The notes: generated by a model from the sequence alone, not told the origin. Positions 26,608 to 35,972 are shown, counted from the first letter of the stretch. The stretch: 64,000 nucleotides of DNA from G965233625 sp965233625 (GCA_965233625.1 OZ247499.1:5704001-5768000), one strand, 5' to 3'. Made by a program: numbers and translations.

Positions 26608-28104
26608 ATGAGTAAGCCAGAGGATGAAAAACCCCTGCAAGATCTGACTTCTGAAGACAACGGTCCGTGGTATCAAGGCATCACGCGTTACCAGTGGCTG
26701 GTGCTGCTGATCGCGTCGCTGGGCTGGATCTTCGATATCTTCGAAGGACAGATCTTCATCGCCAGTATGAACGAAGCAATGCCTTCGCTGATCCAGGTGG
26801 AAGGCGCCGCGGAACTTCCCAAGGTGGAAGCAGAGCAGTTGAAAAAAGACGCCGTCACCATGGCCAACTACATCGCCCTGGCGGCGTTTCTGGTGGGCGG
26901 CGCCGTCGGCGGCATCGTTTTTGGCATGCTCAGCGACCGCATCGGGCGGAAGCGGACGATGTCTGTCACCATCATCTTCTATTCAGTGTTCACCTGCATC
27001 TCCGCGTTTTCGCAGGAGTGGTGGCACCTGGCCGGTCTGCGGTTTCTGGTGGCGATGGGTGTCGGCGGCGAATGGGCCATCGCAAGCGCGCTGGTGGCGG
27101 AAGTGTTTCCCAAGCGGGCCAGGGTGTATGCGGGCGGCATCTTTCATGCGTCTAGTGTCTTCGGAACGTACCTCGCCGTTGCCGCGGGCTACTTCATCAT
27201 TGCCAACGGGGCGCTGAATGAATGGGCGGCCACCTCGGCGCCGGAGTGGATTTCCAGCTACATCGATCCGCGGACCATTCCCTGGCGGCTTGGCTTCGCA
27301 CTAGGCGCCTTGCCGGCGCTGCTGATTATCTGGATACGCATCAGCCTGAAAGAACCAGAAAGCTGGCAGGCTGCCCGCGACCTGGCACAGAAAGAACCCG
27401 GCAGCAAGAAGATGGGTTCGCTGACAGAACTCTTCCATGCAGATTATGTCCGCGCCACGCTGGTGGGTGTTTCGTTGGCGGCCGTCGGCATGGCGACCTT
27501 CTGGGGCGCCCATGTGCATGGCCGCGTGGTGCTGCAGGATAATGTGAAGCAACAGTACATCGACGAAGCTTCAACCGGCGACAAACCGCTCAGTGACGAA
27601 GCGAAGGCGGCTGTGCTTAAGGACAATTCAGATCCTATCAAACGCTGGGAAATGATTGGCATGTTTCTGGTGACGACGGGCGGCGGTTTCGGCCTGATAA
27701 GTTTTGCACCGGTCAGTCGTGCAATAGGCCGCCGCGGCGCGTTCATGCTGTTTCATGCGGGTGGGTTGCTGGTGGCGTTGTTCCTGTTCCTGGTGGAGAT
27801 GCCGACCTTGGGCGTCATGCTGGTGCTGCCGGTGTTTGGTTTTCTGACGTTGGGCATGCATGCCGGTTACGCGATCTATTTCCCGGAACTTTATCCCACA
27901 CGTCTGCGCGGCACCGGCGCCGGTTTCTGCTTCAACGCGGGACGGATTCTGGCCGCACCGATTCTGATTGTGCGTGGCGTGCTGACGGCCACCTACAATG
28001 TTCCCGCTGATTATGCTTACGCCGCGCTCAGCTCTTTGTTTCTGCTTGGAGTCGTGGTGCTGATCTTCGCCCCTGAGACCAACCAGCAGGAACTGCCCGA
28101 ATAG
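26608..28104 (+). CDS. MFS transporter
   Basis: A 498-residue major facilitator superfamily transporter with twelve predicted membrane segments. The MFS signature loop between segments 2 and 3 is clear (GMLSDRIGRKRTMS, about residues 106-119), as is its second-half counterpart near SRAIGRRGAFMLF. The organisation resembles metabolite:H+ symporters (sugar or organic acid), and a central loop region (about 240-330) is long and charged. Substrate cannot be told. The ATG at 26608 follows GAGGAAA; a TTG three bases earlier is less likely. The sugar-isomerase-like gene 105 bases downstream may handle the imported substrate. Confidence 0.92.
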   Translation: MSKPEDEKPLQDLTSEDNGPWYQGITRYQWLVLLIASLGWIFDIFEGQIFIASMNEAMPSLIQVEGAAELPKVEAEQLKKDAVTMANYIALAAFLVGGAVGGIVFGMLSDRIGRKRTMSVTIIFYSVFTCISAFSQEWWHLAGLRFLVAMGVGGEWAIASALVAEVFPKRARVYAGGIFHASSVFGTYLAVAAGYFIIANGALNEWAATSAPEWISSYIDPRTIPWRLGFALGALPALLIIWIRISLKEPESWQAARDLAQKEPGSKKMGSLTELFHADYVRATLVGVSLAAVGMATFWGAHVHGRVVLQDNVKQQYIDEASTGDKPLSDEAKAAVLKDNSDPIKRWEMIGMFLVTTGGGFGLISFAPVSRAIGRRGAFMLFHAGGLLVALFLFLVEMPTLGVMLVLPVFGFLTLGMHAGYAIYFPELYPTRLRGTGAGFCFNAGRILAAPILIVRGVLTATYNVPADYAYAALSSLFLLGVVVLIFAPETNQQELPE

Positions 28105-28209
28105 CCCGCCTGCTGCATCGCCAGCGTTGCACCGGTCAGCGCGGCGAATCACAATGGCGGGCGCCAACCGATTGCCACCAACTGCCAGAATTCACCGCGA
28201 GGATTGACG

Positions 28210-29169
28210 ATGCCCCAGATGCACCGCCGACAACTGCTCACCGCCGGAGCCGCCGCCGCAGGCCTGCTTGCCACGGGCGCCGCTTCCACAGCCCCGGCAC
28301 ACGAAAAAACGCCGCCCGGCAAACCCAATTTCCGTTACTGCCTGAATTTCAGCACGCTACGCAAACCGGGCAAAGATGGCGACTGGACCCTGGTGGAAAA
28401 GATCAAGTTTGCAGCCGACGCTGGCTATCAAGGCATCGAGCCGTGGATCCGTGAGATTCAGCAGCATGTCGCTGCGGGCGGTTCGTTGAAAGATGTCAAG
28501 AAGCTGCTGGACGACAGCGGCTTGACGGTCGAAAGCGCTATCGGCTTTGCACGCTGGATTGTCGATGACGAAGAGGCCCGCAAAAAAGGTCTGGAAGACG
28601 CCCGCCGCGACATGGATCTGGTCCGTCAGATCGGCGGCGCCCGCATCGCCGCGCCACCCATTGGCGCCACACGTGAGAAGATGACCGATTACTTCACCAT
28701 TGCGCAGCGCTACCGCGCGCTGCTGCAAATCGGCGCCAAAATAGGCGTCACGCCGCAGCTGGAAATCTGGGGCCCCTCGGCAACGCTGTCGCGGCTGGGT
28801 GAAGCGGCGTTTGTCGCCGTTGAAAGCAGCCACCCGGATGCGTGCATCCTGCCCGATGTGTATCACATCTTCCGCGGCGGTTCAGACTTCGCCGGGCTGA
28901 AGATGCTGGCCGGCAAATCTGTTCACGTCTTCCACATGAACGACTACCCCGACAATCCGCCACGCACAGAAATGAACGACAGCCACCGCGTGTACCCGGG
29001 CGACGGCGTGGCGCCGCTGAAGAACATCCTGCAGATGCTGGCGGACAACGGTTCCACGTGCGCACTTTCACTGGAACTGTTCAACCGCGATTACTGGGCG
29101 CAGGATCCGGCGCAGGTGGCGCGGTTAGGCATCGCCAAAATGAAAGCCGCCGTAGCGCAGTTAGGCTGA
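28210..29169 (+). CDS. Tat-exported xylose-isomerase-like TIM-barrel protein
   Basis: A 319-residue protein with a twin-arginine signal (HRRQLLTAGAAAAGLLATG), so it is exported folded. The mature part is a TIM-barrel of the sugar isomerase/epimerase (AP endonuclease 2-like) family, close to hydroxypyruvate isomerase-type proteins: GYQGIEPWIREI, LEIWGPSATLSRLG, CILPDVYHIFRGGSDF, VHVFHMNDYPDNPP and SLELFNRDYW provide the metal-binding Glu, Asp and His positions. It probably acts on a sugar or keto-acid. The start at 28210 has a GAGGATT ribosome binding site. It overlaps the convergent DUF4291 gene by 9 bases. Confidence 0.88.
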   Translation: MPQMHRRQLLTAGAAAAGLLATGAASTAPAHEKTPPGKPNFRYCLNFSTLRKPGKDGDWTLVEKIKFAADAGYQGIEPWIREIQQHVAAGGSLKDVKKLLDDSGLTVESAIGFARWIVDDEEARKKGLEDARRDMDLVRQIGGARIAAPPIGATREKMTDYFTIAQRYRALLQIGAKIGVTPQLEIWGPSATLSRLGEAAFVAVESSHPDACILPDVYHIFRGGSDFAGLKMLAGKSVHVFHMNDYPDNPPRTEMNDSHRVYPGDGVAPLKNILQMLADNGSTCALSLELFNRDYWAQDPAQVARLGIAKMKAAVAQLG

Positions 29170-29769
29170 TCCGCCGGGCGTGTAGACGCGTTCTGTGGGC
29201 GTCAGCAGTTGCGAAAGCTGTTGCACATTCGCACGTTGCTGCGCGACAAAAGCGGTCATGTCGATCACTTCCAGCAGTTCTTCATGGGCCAGTGCACGGA
29301 GCGCTGCGCCGCGTAAGCCCAGTTGAACCGCGCGCCGCTGCACCTTGGCGCCGTTTGGCGCATGATCCGGGTCCCACTGCCGGCGCACGTCCGAACCCTT
29401 CACCGCTTCCTGCCAGGCGCCTTTGCTTTCGTAACCGCTGCTGTTGAACGTGGAAGCAACGGCAGCTTCCAGCAAAGAGTCGAAGAACCGCCGGCGGATG
29501 CGCAGCGCTAATGTGATTTCCTGATCCTGCTTCACTCCCCAGCCGTTACGGAACATCATCCACAGGAAGTTAGGCTTAATCCAGCTCATCCGCGACAAGC
29601 TGAACTGCGGACCGTCCAGCCGCCCGTGCTCAATTGCATACAGCCCGATGGCGGGCCGGTACGCCTGATAAACGACAATGCTTTCATCATCGTAGTGGGC
29701 CAGGATATGCTCGCCGTCTTCCGGCCAGCGCGACTTCTGCTCTAAGTAAGGCGTCGTTTCCAGTTTCAT
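29161..29769 (-). CDS. DUF4291 family protein
   Basis: A 202-residue protein of the DUF4291 family. The N-terminal hallmark is plain: PYLEQKSRWPEDGEHILAHY followed by DDESIVVYQAYRPAIG. Further conserved stretches are SRMSWIKPNFLWMMFRNGWG and QWDPDHAPNGAKVQRRAVQL. The family has no agreed function, though its fold has been compared with nucleic-acid-processing domains; I do not assign one. An upstream in-frame Met at 29895 is possible but would overlap the neighbouring gene by 67 bases. The 3' end overlaps the convergent isomerase-like gene. Confidence 0.88.
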   Translation of the reverse strand: MKLETTPYLEQKSRWPEDGEHILAHYDDESIVVYQAYRPAIGLYAIEHGRLDGPQFSLSRMSWIKPNFLWMMFRNGWGVKQDQEITLALRIRRRFFDSLLEAAVASTFNSSGYESKGAWQEAVKGSDVRRQWDPDHAPNGAKVQRRAVQLGLRGAALRALAHEELLEVIDMTAFVAQQRANVQQLSQLLTPTERVYTPGGSA

Positions 29770-29828
29770 AAACGGTAAAGACAGCTCGCGGGCGGGCAGG
29801 TTCGCGGAGACGTCGCGATAACCATTCG

Positions 29829-30290
29829 TCAAGCGTGCTGCAAAAGCGGCTTGGCGGGCGCTTTGTTCGCCGGCTCCATCCAGGGACGTAGGCACTTCAG
29901 CAGGTAGTCCGCCTCGACGTTGTAGAAACGGTGCTCGATGTCGCCGGTCCAGGAAGGGTCCGCCACACTTGCATCGTGGGCAATGAGCAGCGTGGTCTGG
30001 TCTTCGACAGAGATCCGCAGTTCGCGGAATTCAGGAGAATCTAAGGCAGTGTTGAGCGACGTACGAAAACCGCGGCGGGCGAGGAGTCTTGTTTTGGTGA
30101 CAGCCAAGGCGCCGCACGACCACTTATACTTCCACGAGCAGTAACCGATAGCAGAGCGGAAGTTCCGCAAGGTGATGGAGCAGCTTACCGCTTCACAGAC
30201 ATAATCCGCACTTTCGCGTTCCAGGTCTGGAAGTAGTTCGCCGGAAAACTGTCCTGCTCCGAACCAACCCAATAGCTTGCAGATCATCAC
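29829..30290 (-). CDS. Hypothetical protein, possibly PH-like
   Basis: A 153-residue protein I do not recognise. It lacks a signal peptide or membrane segment. It alternates short strands (TTLLIAHDASVADPSW, DIEHRFYNVEADYLLKCL) with charged turns and has four Cys in the first 60 residues (VCEAVSCSITLR, GYCSWKYKWSCG). It is in tandem with the DUF4291 gene, 59 bases apart, which may mean co-transcription. Confidence 0.6.
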   Translation of the reverse strand: MMICKLLGWFGAGQFSGELLPDLERESADYVCEAVSCSITLRNFRSAIGYCSWKYKWSCGALAVTKTRLLARRGFRTSLNTALDSPEFRELRISVEDQTTLLIAHDASVADPSWTGDIEHRFYNVEADYLLKCLRPWMEPANKAPAKPLLQHA

Positions 30291-30522
30291 ATTTCTCCAC
30301 GGCCAATTTCTTAACTCTAACTACAATCTTACGCGCATAAACGCCGGGCGGCAACGCGAATCGTGTGCACCATCAAACGTATCCGCCTACTTACGCCTGC
30401 GGATTATTCCGCGGGTTGTGAGCTATGTTACAGCCCCTGGCGGCGTACCGAGTTGTAATAGAACGGTAGCAGGCAGTCGTCTGTTTGCGCACCGTTCACC
30501 CTTTCTCCATCAGAAAGACTTT

Positions 30523-31041
30523 ATGACGTTTACACCCATTCGCCTGATCGCGTGCCTCGTCGTTCCTGCACTACTGACTCTGGCGTTATCGGCGCCAGCC
30601 TCTGCAGAATTGAAAGCGGGACAAGAGGCGCCGGACTTTACTGTGACCAGCGACAACGGTTCGCTGAAGCTTTCTTCCTTTGAAGGCAAGAGCGCGGTAG
30701 TGCTGATCTTCAGCCGCGCCAACTGGTGCCCGTTCTGCACGGCACACATCCGCGCCGTGAACAAACAGTATGAAGCTTTCAAGAAAGCCGGCGCCGAAGT
30801 TGTGGTGATCTATCGCGAAGAAAGCAAAGGCCTGGCTGGCCTGAAACTCATCCGTCAGAAGACTGGCGCCAAGTTTCCGATGGGGCTGGATCTGAAAAAG
30901 AAGGTCACCGGCGACTACAGCTCCAGCGGCTTTGCCAGCTACGTGATCGACAAGAAAGGCGTCATCCAGAAAGTCATCACGGGCGATGTCCACAACCGCG
31001 CAGATCCCGCAAGTCTTCTGGCGGCTGTGAAGGCGTTGTAA
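30523..31041 (+). CDS. Exported thioredoxin-fold (AhpC/TSA redoxin) protein
   Basis: A 172-residue protein with a cleavable signal peptide (1-28, ending SAPASA) and a redoxin fold: the extended N-terminal strand AGQEAPDFTVTSDNGSL, the redox motif C69-P-F-C72 (NWCPFC) and the C-terminal strand SYVIDKKGVIQKV with the cis-Pro region before it. It likely reduces peroxides or protein disulfides in the periplasm. Both active-site residues are ordinary cysteines, in contrast with the UxxC protein at 36911. The start at 30523 gives a proper signal peptide; the frame open upstream to 30277 is not coding-like. Convergent with the next gene, 3 bases apart. Confidence 0.85.
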   Translation: MTFTPIRLIACLVVPALLTLALSAPASAELKAGQEAPDFTVTSDNGSLKLSSFEGKSAVVLIFSRANWCPFCTAHIRAVNKQYEAFKKAGAEVVVIYREESKGLAGLKLIRQKTGAKFPMGLDLKKKVTGDYSSSGFASYVIDKKGVIQKVITGDVHNRADPASLLAAVKAL

Positions 31042-31044
31042 GCG

Positions 31045-32091
31045 TCAGCCTGGATTTTCGCTCTGTTGATATTTCCGCAGCCCGTCTGCAGGGTCGGGCT
31101 GTATTAATAGCCAGCGGATGACATGCAAAGTACGCAGGTACTTCTGTAGCTTCATCAACTCTTCGATGGGTTCTACGTTGGAACCCTCTAAATAACCCTG
31201 TCTGATCGTACCCGTATCTTCCTCGCCTGGACTGCCGCAGATGGGGATGCCAGATTCATCGGTTTCTGCGTAGAGATTATCACCAACCGGCCGCAGGTAG
31301 TCCGGGTTGCCGAAAACACACAACTGCAACCCGCCTATCTGAGTAATGTGAGCGTCGCCAGGCAGCCTGACGCCCACTGTTCCATCCGGCGAAATCGAAA
31401 TCATCGTGGCATCGGAAGGAATCGTTATCGAAGGCGAGACTAACCGTCCCGTTTTCGAACCGCTGATTGAAAGCACTCCATGGGCGGTTAACGAAAGATG
31501 ACCCGCCCGGGTGTAGTAGACGTTGCCTGTTACGTCGTCAGTAACCTCCAGAAAACCTTTGCCTTCGATGGCGATGTCAAGTGGTCGGTTGGTGTTCTGC
31601 ATGGCGCCCTGCGATGGATCGGAACGCACGCTTACCAGATGACTGCCCGGGGAAGCCGGCGTACCGGCCGTGACGATGGGGCGCAGCGCCTTGTAACCGG
31701 TTGTGTGCGAGTTCGCGAGATTATCTGCGTGAATCCTGGCGCGTTGCTGGTAGGTGCGTGCTGCGTTGAGCAGGCTTTCGCGCACTTCGCCGCGGGGTGC
31801 ACCGGCAGAAGCTGGCAATGCAGCAATATCGCTAGGAGAAGGCAGTAGCGGTTCTGCATTGAGTTGCTCGATTGCTTTACGGGTTGGCAGTCTGCTGTTC
31901 CGCAATTCAATTTGCAGTTTCTCCACTGCCTGCGTGAAGGCCGTGCGTTCTAAGTTTCTTTCCGCCTGCTGCTCCTCGCTGGCGACTGTGGTGGGATCAA
32001 CGGAGCTTGCGTTTTTAGGAACCACATTCACGCAGCCGCTCGTTACCGCCGCAAGCGTTGCCAGCAACCAACCAGCTTTGAAAACCCGCAT
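31045..32091 (-). CDS. Lipoprotein with a FlgG-type flagellar rod domain
   Basis: A 348-residue protein starting with a lipoprotein signal (GWLLATLAAVTSGC, lipidated C20), not the usual flagellar export start. After a helical stretch come the core motifs of flagellar rod/hook proteins: the N-terminal rod motif RIHADNLANSHTTGYKAL, the beta domain (NTNRPLDIAIEGKGFLEVTD, YTRAGHLSLTAHGVLSIS) and the C-terminal helix GYLEGSNVEPIEELMKLQKY. It is a FlgG/FlgF-family protein carried as a lipoprotein and away from any flagellar operon. A GAAGGG ribosome binding site supports the start at 32091. It may be an envelope-anchored variant; its role is not known. Confidence 0.85.
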   Translation of the reverse strand: MRVFKAGWLLATLAAVTSGCVNVVPKNASSVDPTTVASEEQQAERNLERTAFTQAVEKLQIELRNSRLPTRKAIEQLNAEPLLPSPSDIAALPASAGAPRGEVRESLLNAARTYQQRARIHADNLANSHTTGYKALRPIVTAGTPASPGSHLVSVRSDPSQGAMQNTNRPLDIAIEGKGFLEVTDDVTGNVYYTRAGHLSLTAHGVLSISGSKTGRLVSPSITIPSDATMISISPDGTVGVRLPGDAHITQIGGLQLCVFGNPDYLRPVGDNLYAETDESGIPICGSPGEEDTGTIRQGYLEGSNVEPIEELMKLQKYLRTLHVIRWLLIQPDPADGLRKYQQSENPG

Positions 32092-32234
32092 GAGTCTGCC
32101 CTTCAGAAATTCGATGAGAGGCGGACGGTAGACGATATCGAAGTTTGCAGCAAGGTGACCCGCCACGGCGCCCGTGTTAGCATGCACTGGCGGCCACGCT
32201 GAGGCTGAAGGGGGGATAGAACTGGAGAGGCTAG

Positions 32235-33638
32235 ATGTTTTTTGCATACCAGAGCGCAATCGCACGATGGAACATTCATCGTCGCGAAGTCGCGACGTCC
32301 TGTTTCGTCCTGCTGTTTGCGTTTGCATGTTGCACACCCGTTGCGGCGCAGGTGAGCCGGCAGGCGTTGATTGGGCGGATTGTGGAGAAGCCGGAGGATG
32401 CGCGGTATGCGGCTTTGGACACGGCGATTAAGAGTTTTCAGCAAGGCAATCTGGGAACCACCCGGCAGACGTTGGCCGCGCTGGTGAAGCAGGCGCCGGA
32501 ACTGCCGCCGGCGGATACAACGATGGCGCAGATGCACTTTGGCGCCGGGCAGATTGAGCAAGGCGAAGCAGCCATCGACCGCGCGATTGCAGCCGCACCG
32601 GCAGACCCGGAGGCGTATCTGCTGGCAGGTGAACTTGCACTGGCCCGGCGGAAGCTGCCGGCCGCAACGGCGTTGCTGTTGCAGTCCGCATCACTGGCAA
32701 AACGCTATGACGCGAACCCGCTGCGTTTGAAACTATTGCAGGAGAACATCGAGGCCGGTCTGGCCGACATCGCGGCGCAGCGCTCGAACTGGGCGGAAGC
32801 GATCCGCCGGGCGAAGCTGGCGCTGGCCGCGAATCCGCAATCTTCAAGGGCGCTCAATACGCTGGCTCGCGCGCAGTTTCAACAAGGCGACGCCCGCACG
32901 GCTTACGCCACGCTGACGGAGGCGGCCAAAGCGGACCCATCGATTCAGCCCGAAATCGCGATGGCTTTGCTATACGAAGAACTTGTCGCCGCGGGCGACG
33001 CCACTAAACGCAAGCTGGCGGGGCAGGCCATTGAATTGGCGCTGAAGAAAGATCCGCAATCTTTAAGCACCCAACTGATCGCCGCACGGTGGGCGCTCGA
33101 TGCCTGCCAGCTTGAACTTGCCGCCAGCAGTGCGGCCGCAGCGTTGAAGCTGGCGCCGGCGTCGGCGGACGCTCAACTGCTGACGGGGCTGATCGCTCTG
33201 GCCCAGAAAGACTACGCCAAAGCAGTGGTCGCGCTCGAGGCCGCGCATCTACGGGCGCCGCTTTCAGCAGACGCGGTGACGCATCTGGCCGTAGCGCTTT
33301 CGTACTCGGCCGACAACGGCGAACTCAACAGAGCGTTGCAGTTCGCACAGCTCGCCACGCGGATGCAGGAAGATGTTTCGCAGTCTGCCGGTCGCGAAGC
33401 CGCCGTCACGCTTGCCTGGGTGCTGTTGAAGAACGGCCGCGGTCAACAAGCCGCCGTGGTGATCCGCCCGGCGGTCGCCGCCGGCAATGTTGAGGGCGAC
33501 CATGCCTTCCGCGCCGCCACCGTGCTGTTACGTGCCGGCGATAAACAGACGGCGTCGCGTCTTCTGCAAACAGCAACTGCCAACGATACCTGCTTCAGTC
33601 ACCGCGACGAAGCTTTGCGGATGTTGCAGGCAAATTAG
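32235..33638 (+). CDS. Exported TPR-repeat protein
   Basis: A 467-residue protein with an N-terminal export segment (about 21-38, CFVLLFAFACCTPVAA) followed by about ten tetratricopeptide repeats covering the rest (for example ARAQFQQGDARTAYATLTEA, GLIALAQKDYAKAVVALEAA). TPRs form superhelical scaffolds for protein binding. The ribosome binding site GGAGAGG precedes the ATG. It is divergent from the FlgG-like lipoprotein gene, 143 bases away, so the two share a promoter region. No specific partner can be named. Confidence 0.88.
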   Translation: MFFAYQSAIARWNIHRREVATSCFVLLFAFACCTPVAAQVSRQALIGRIVEKPEDARYAALDTAIKSFQQGNLGTTRQTLAALVKQAPELPPADTTMAQMHFGAGQIEQGEAAIDRAIAAAPADPEAYLLAGELALARRKLPAATALLLQSASLAKRYDANPLRLKLLQENIEAGLADIAAQRSNWAEAIRRAKLALAANPQSSRALNTLARAQFQQGDARTAYATLTEAAKADPSIQPEIAMALLYEELVAAGDATKRKLAGQAIELALKKDPQSLSTQLIAARWALDACQLELAASSAAAALKLAPASADAQLLTGLIALAQKDYAKAVVALEAAHLRAPLSADAVTHLAVALSYSADNGELNRALQFAQLATRMQEDVSQSAGREAAVTLAWVLLKNGRGQQAAVVIRPAVAAGNVEGDHAFRAATVLLRAGDKQTASRLLQTATANDTCFSHRDEALRMLQAN

Positions 33639-33662
33639 AGCGGTTGTTTCAGCCAAGCTTGT

Positions 33663-34730
33663 TCAGCCAACTTTCACGATCACGGCCGTGTTGTCGTCCT
33701 GTTGAGGACCGCCGCCAAACTGGTTGGCCTTGCTGAACAGTGTGATCACCATTTCCGCGGCCGGTCGGTTCCGCGTTTGATGCAGGGTGCTGAACACGCG
33801 ATCGTTACCGAACATTTCGTTCTGCGCGCTGATGGTTTCCACCACGCCATCGGTAGCCAGCAGCACGACCTGACCTTGTTTCAACGGCAGCGGTTCGGAC
33901 GTTTCGAAGTTGTAGTCGTCCAGAATGCCCAGCGGTGGGCCACAACTATCGAGCGTTTCGGGATGACCATCGTCGTTAAGAATGTACGCGTTGTGTCCGG
34001 CGCCGCAGTAGACCAGCGTTTTGTTCGCCGGATCAAGCAACGCGATAAACGCCGTCACAAATCGACCGGCTTCCACATCCTGATGAATCGCCTGGTTCAC
34101 GCGGCGCAGAATCTGCCCGGGATCGTTCAGAGAAAGGCTGAACGCCCGCAACGACGCGCGTGTATCGGACATCAACAACGCCGGACCCAGGCCGTGCCCG
34201 CTGACATCGGCCACCACCAGCAGCAGACGGCCATCGTCAAACCGCAGGTAATCGAAATAGTCGCCGCTGGTCCATTCGGCAGGTTCCGACGCAGCCGCAA
34301 TATCGAACCCTGGCACGCCGGGCGACTTATGTGGCAGTAACCGCCGCTGAATGTCTCGCGCCAACTGTAACTGTTCCTGCGTCTGCTGGACCTCCTGTTC
34401 CAGATGCTCATTCCGCGTGCTGAGCATTTCTTCTTTATTGACGTACTCGACAAACATCGGGTCAATCAAAGACATGCCGCCGACGAGCAGAATGGAGATG
34501 GTGACCGCCATCAGCGACGCCGTCCATAACGCCAAATTCTGTGTAACCGTTACCGTCTGCCCCCATGTGGCAGCCAGTTCGGCAAATCGCTGAATCGCCA
34601 TCAGTGTCGTGGCGCCGGAGATAAGCACCCAGGCGGAATTCCATCGATACCGCACAATCAGGCGCAGCGCTAACACTGCAGCAAGAATGTGCATAAAAAT
34701 CGATAGAAGCAGTACAATTTTAAACGCCAT
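33663..34730 (-). CDS. Membrane-anchored SpoIIE/RsbU-type serine phosphatase
   Basis: A 355-residue protein. Three membrane segments fill the first 88 residues (4-24, 33-48, 66-88), a coiled coil spans about 98-128, and a PP2C-type phosphatase (SpoIIE/RsbU) fills about 130-355. Metal-binding positions are present: D157 in SGDYFDY, D175 in VADVSGHG and the C-terminal QQDDNTAV. Such enzymes dephosphorylate anti-sigma-factor antagonists and thereby switch stress or cell-envelope regulons, here probably in response to a membrane signal. No anti-sigma or antagonist gene is adjacent. Confidence 0.93.
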   Translation of the reverse strand: MAFKIVLLLSIFMHILAAVLALRLIVRYRWNSAWVLISGATTLMAIQRFAELAATWGQTVTVTQNLALWTASLMAVTISILLVGGMSLIDPMFVEYVNKEEMLSTRNEHLEQEVQQTQEQLQLARDIQRRLLPHKSPGVPGFDIAAASEPAEWTSGDYFDYLRFDDGRLLLVVADVSGHGLGPALLMSDTRASLRAFSLSLNDPGQILRRVNQAIHQDVEAGRFVTAFIALLDPANKTLVYCGAGHNAYILNDDGHPETLDSCGPPLGILDDYNFETSEPLPLKQGQVVLLATDGVVETISAQNEMFGNDRVFSTLHQTRNRPAAEMVITLFSKANQFGGGPQQDDNTAVIVKVG

Positions 34731-34796
34731 TGGCCATCCTGGCTGAATGCCACGGGATTCGCAGGGCAGAATCCGTCCGGCGCGGTAGCGATTGTA

Positions 34797-35132
34797 CTAG
34801 CCCTGGCCCAATACGCCCGCCTTTGCCGTAGCGTCTTCCGCTTGTTGAATGTACTTCATATCTTGCGTCCCTGCCCACGCACGCTGGCAGATTATGCTAA
34901 GCGTTGTGAAATGATAAGGGTCGCTGGGTTCGATCTCGCAGGCTTTCTCGGCATGCTTGACCGCTTCTTCATGCTTGCCCGTCAGACCATAAAGGATGCC
35001 CAGGCCCAGGTGCGGCAGCACATACTGCGGATCGGCCTCAATGGATTCCAGCATCTTGGCAATCGCTTCGTCGTACTTGCCTTCGTCTTTGAGAGCCTGG
35101 CCCTCGTCATAAAGCTTAATGGCGTCGGCCAT
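34797..35132 (-). CDS. Small cytoplasmic TPR protein
   Basis: A 111-residue soluble protein made of two to three TPR units (ALKDEGKYDEAIAKMLESIE, GLTGKHEEAVKHAEKACEIE, then a Trp-containing capping helix). It has no signal peptide, so it acts in the cytoplasm as a small binding scaffold. A strong ribosome binding site (GAGGAG) lies at the right distance from the ATG. It precedes the phosphatase gene on the same strand by 66 bases. Confidence 0.85.
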   Translation of the reverse strand: MADAIKLYDEGQALKDEGKYDEAIAKMLESIEADPQYVLPHLGLGILYGLTGKHEEAVKHAEKACEIEPSDPYHFTTLSIICQRAWAGTQDMKYIQQAEDATAKAGVLGQG

Positions 35133-35213
35133 AATATTGTCTCCTCATGGATTAAATCAGTTCATCAGATTTTACCGGCAGAAACACGATGGCCAAGGGC
35201 CTACTCCGCCGGA

Positions 35214-35507
35214 CTACTCTGTGGGCCGGCGCCGTTTCAGCCGCAAAGCGAACACTACACCCGTCACACCGCCGGCCAGCATGCAGACGAGGCTGGTGAG
35301 CTGAATCGCCTCGGCCGGCGCTTCCGCGTTATCGCTGGCAACGTTCCACACGCATAGCCCCAGGGCCCAGGCGAACTGCGCCAGCGCGACGCCCACGGTT
35401 GTAAAAACCACCAGGGTCCAGATGCGGCTGGTCTCCGGTTGCGGCCCCTGTGCCGCAGGCTTCTTACGTTCTGGATTGCAGGGCTTGGGCGAAGCATAAG
35501 GGTTCAT
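35214..35507 (-). CDS. Small membrane protein with NPYASP motif
   Basis: A 97-residue protein starting MNPYASPKP, the N-terminal motif shared by many small planctomycete membrane proteins (compare 15056-15448). A Pro/Lys-rich stretch follows, then two membrane segments (about 30-52 and 65-88) and a basic C-terminus (RLKRRRPTE). It has no other recognisable feature. Function unknown. Confidence 0.65.
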   Translation of the reverse strand: MNPYASPKPCNPERKKPAAQGPQPETSRIWTLVVFTTVGVALAQFAWALGLCVWNVASDNAEAPAEAIQLTSLVCMLAGGVTGVVFALRLKRRRPTE

Positions 35508-35619
35508 GAAGCGTCAACCGTTAAGGGCTGCTTGGTGGCTGGTTGCGATCAACCTATCTCCCTCAATATCAACTATCTATCAGCAACTAACAACTAACAT
35601 CCAATCACGTTACAATACC

Positions 35620-35876
35620 GGGTGCGGATACAATGTTGTGGCGGTATCGAGTCGCCCCATCTGGTCCCCTCGCCCCTTGGGGAGAGGGATAGGGTGAGGG
35701 GGTAGAGAATCCGTCCTTTATCTACACTTTGCGATGCGTGAACCGGACGGACGAAAGCTTCTTGTGGCTTGCGAGAAGTAGAAAGCGGACTCCCCCTCAT
35801 CTGGCCTATCGGCCTGTCTTCTCCCCAGAGGGGCGAAGAGGGATTATGTTGTTGCCACAACATAATATCCGCACCC
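35620..35876. mobile_element. MITE-like element with 23-bp terminal inverted repeats
   Basis: This non-coding stretch before cysK starts with GGGTGCGGATACAATGTTGTGGC (35620-35642) and ends with its inverted partner (35854-35876), 21 of 23 positions matching. Between them lie further near-palindromic GC-rich tracts (CCCCTTGGGGAGAGGG near 35673 and CTTCTCCCCAGAGGGGC near 35818). No transposase is encoded. The inner half of the right end occurs again at 49746-49762. It resembles a miniature inverted-repeat element or a REP-type repeat; there is no convincing target-site duplication. The rest of the 465-base gap around it (35508-35972) shows no gene. Confidence 0.55.
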
Positions 35877-35972
35877 TACAATACCCCTCTGCTTGACCAG
35901 TATCATTTCACGGATTTAGAAATTGGGCCCACGGCCCCAAGCGGTGAACTTTGTCACCAAAGGAAAACAACA

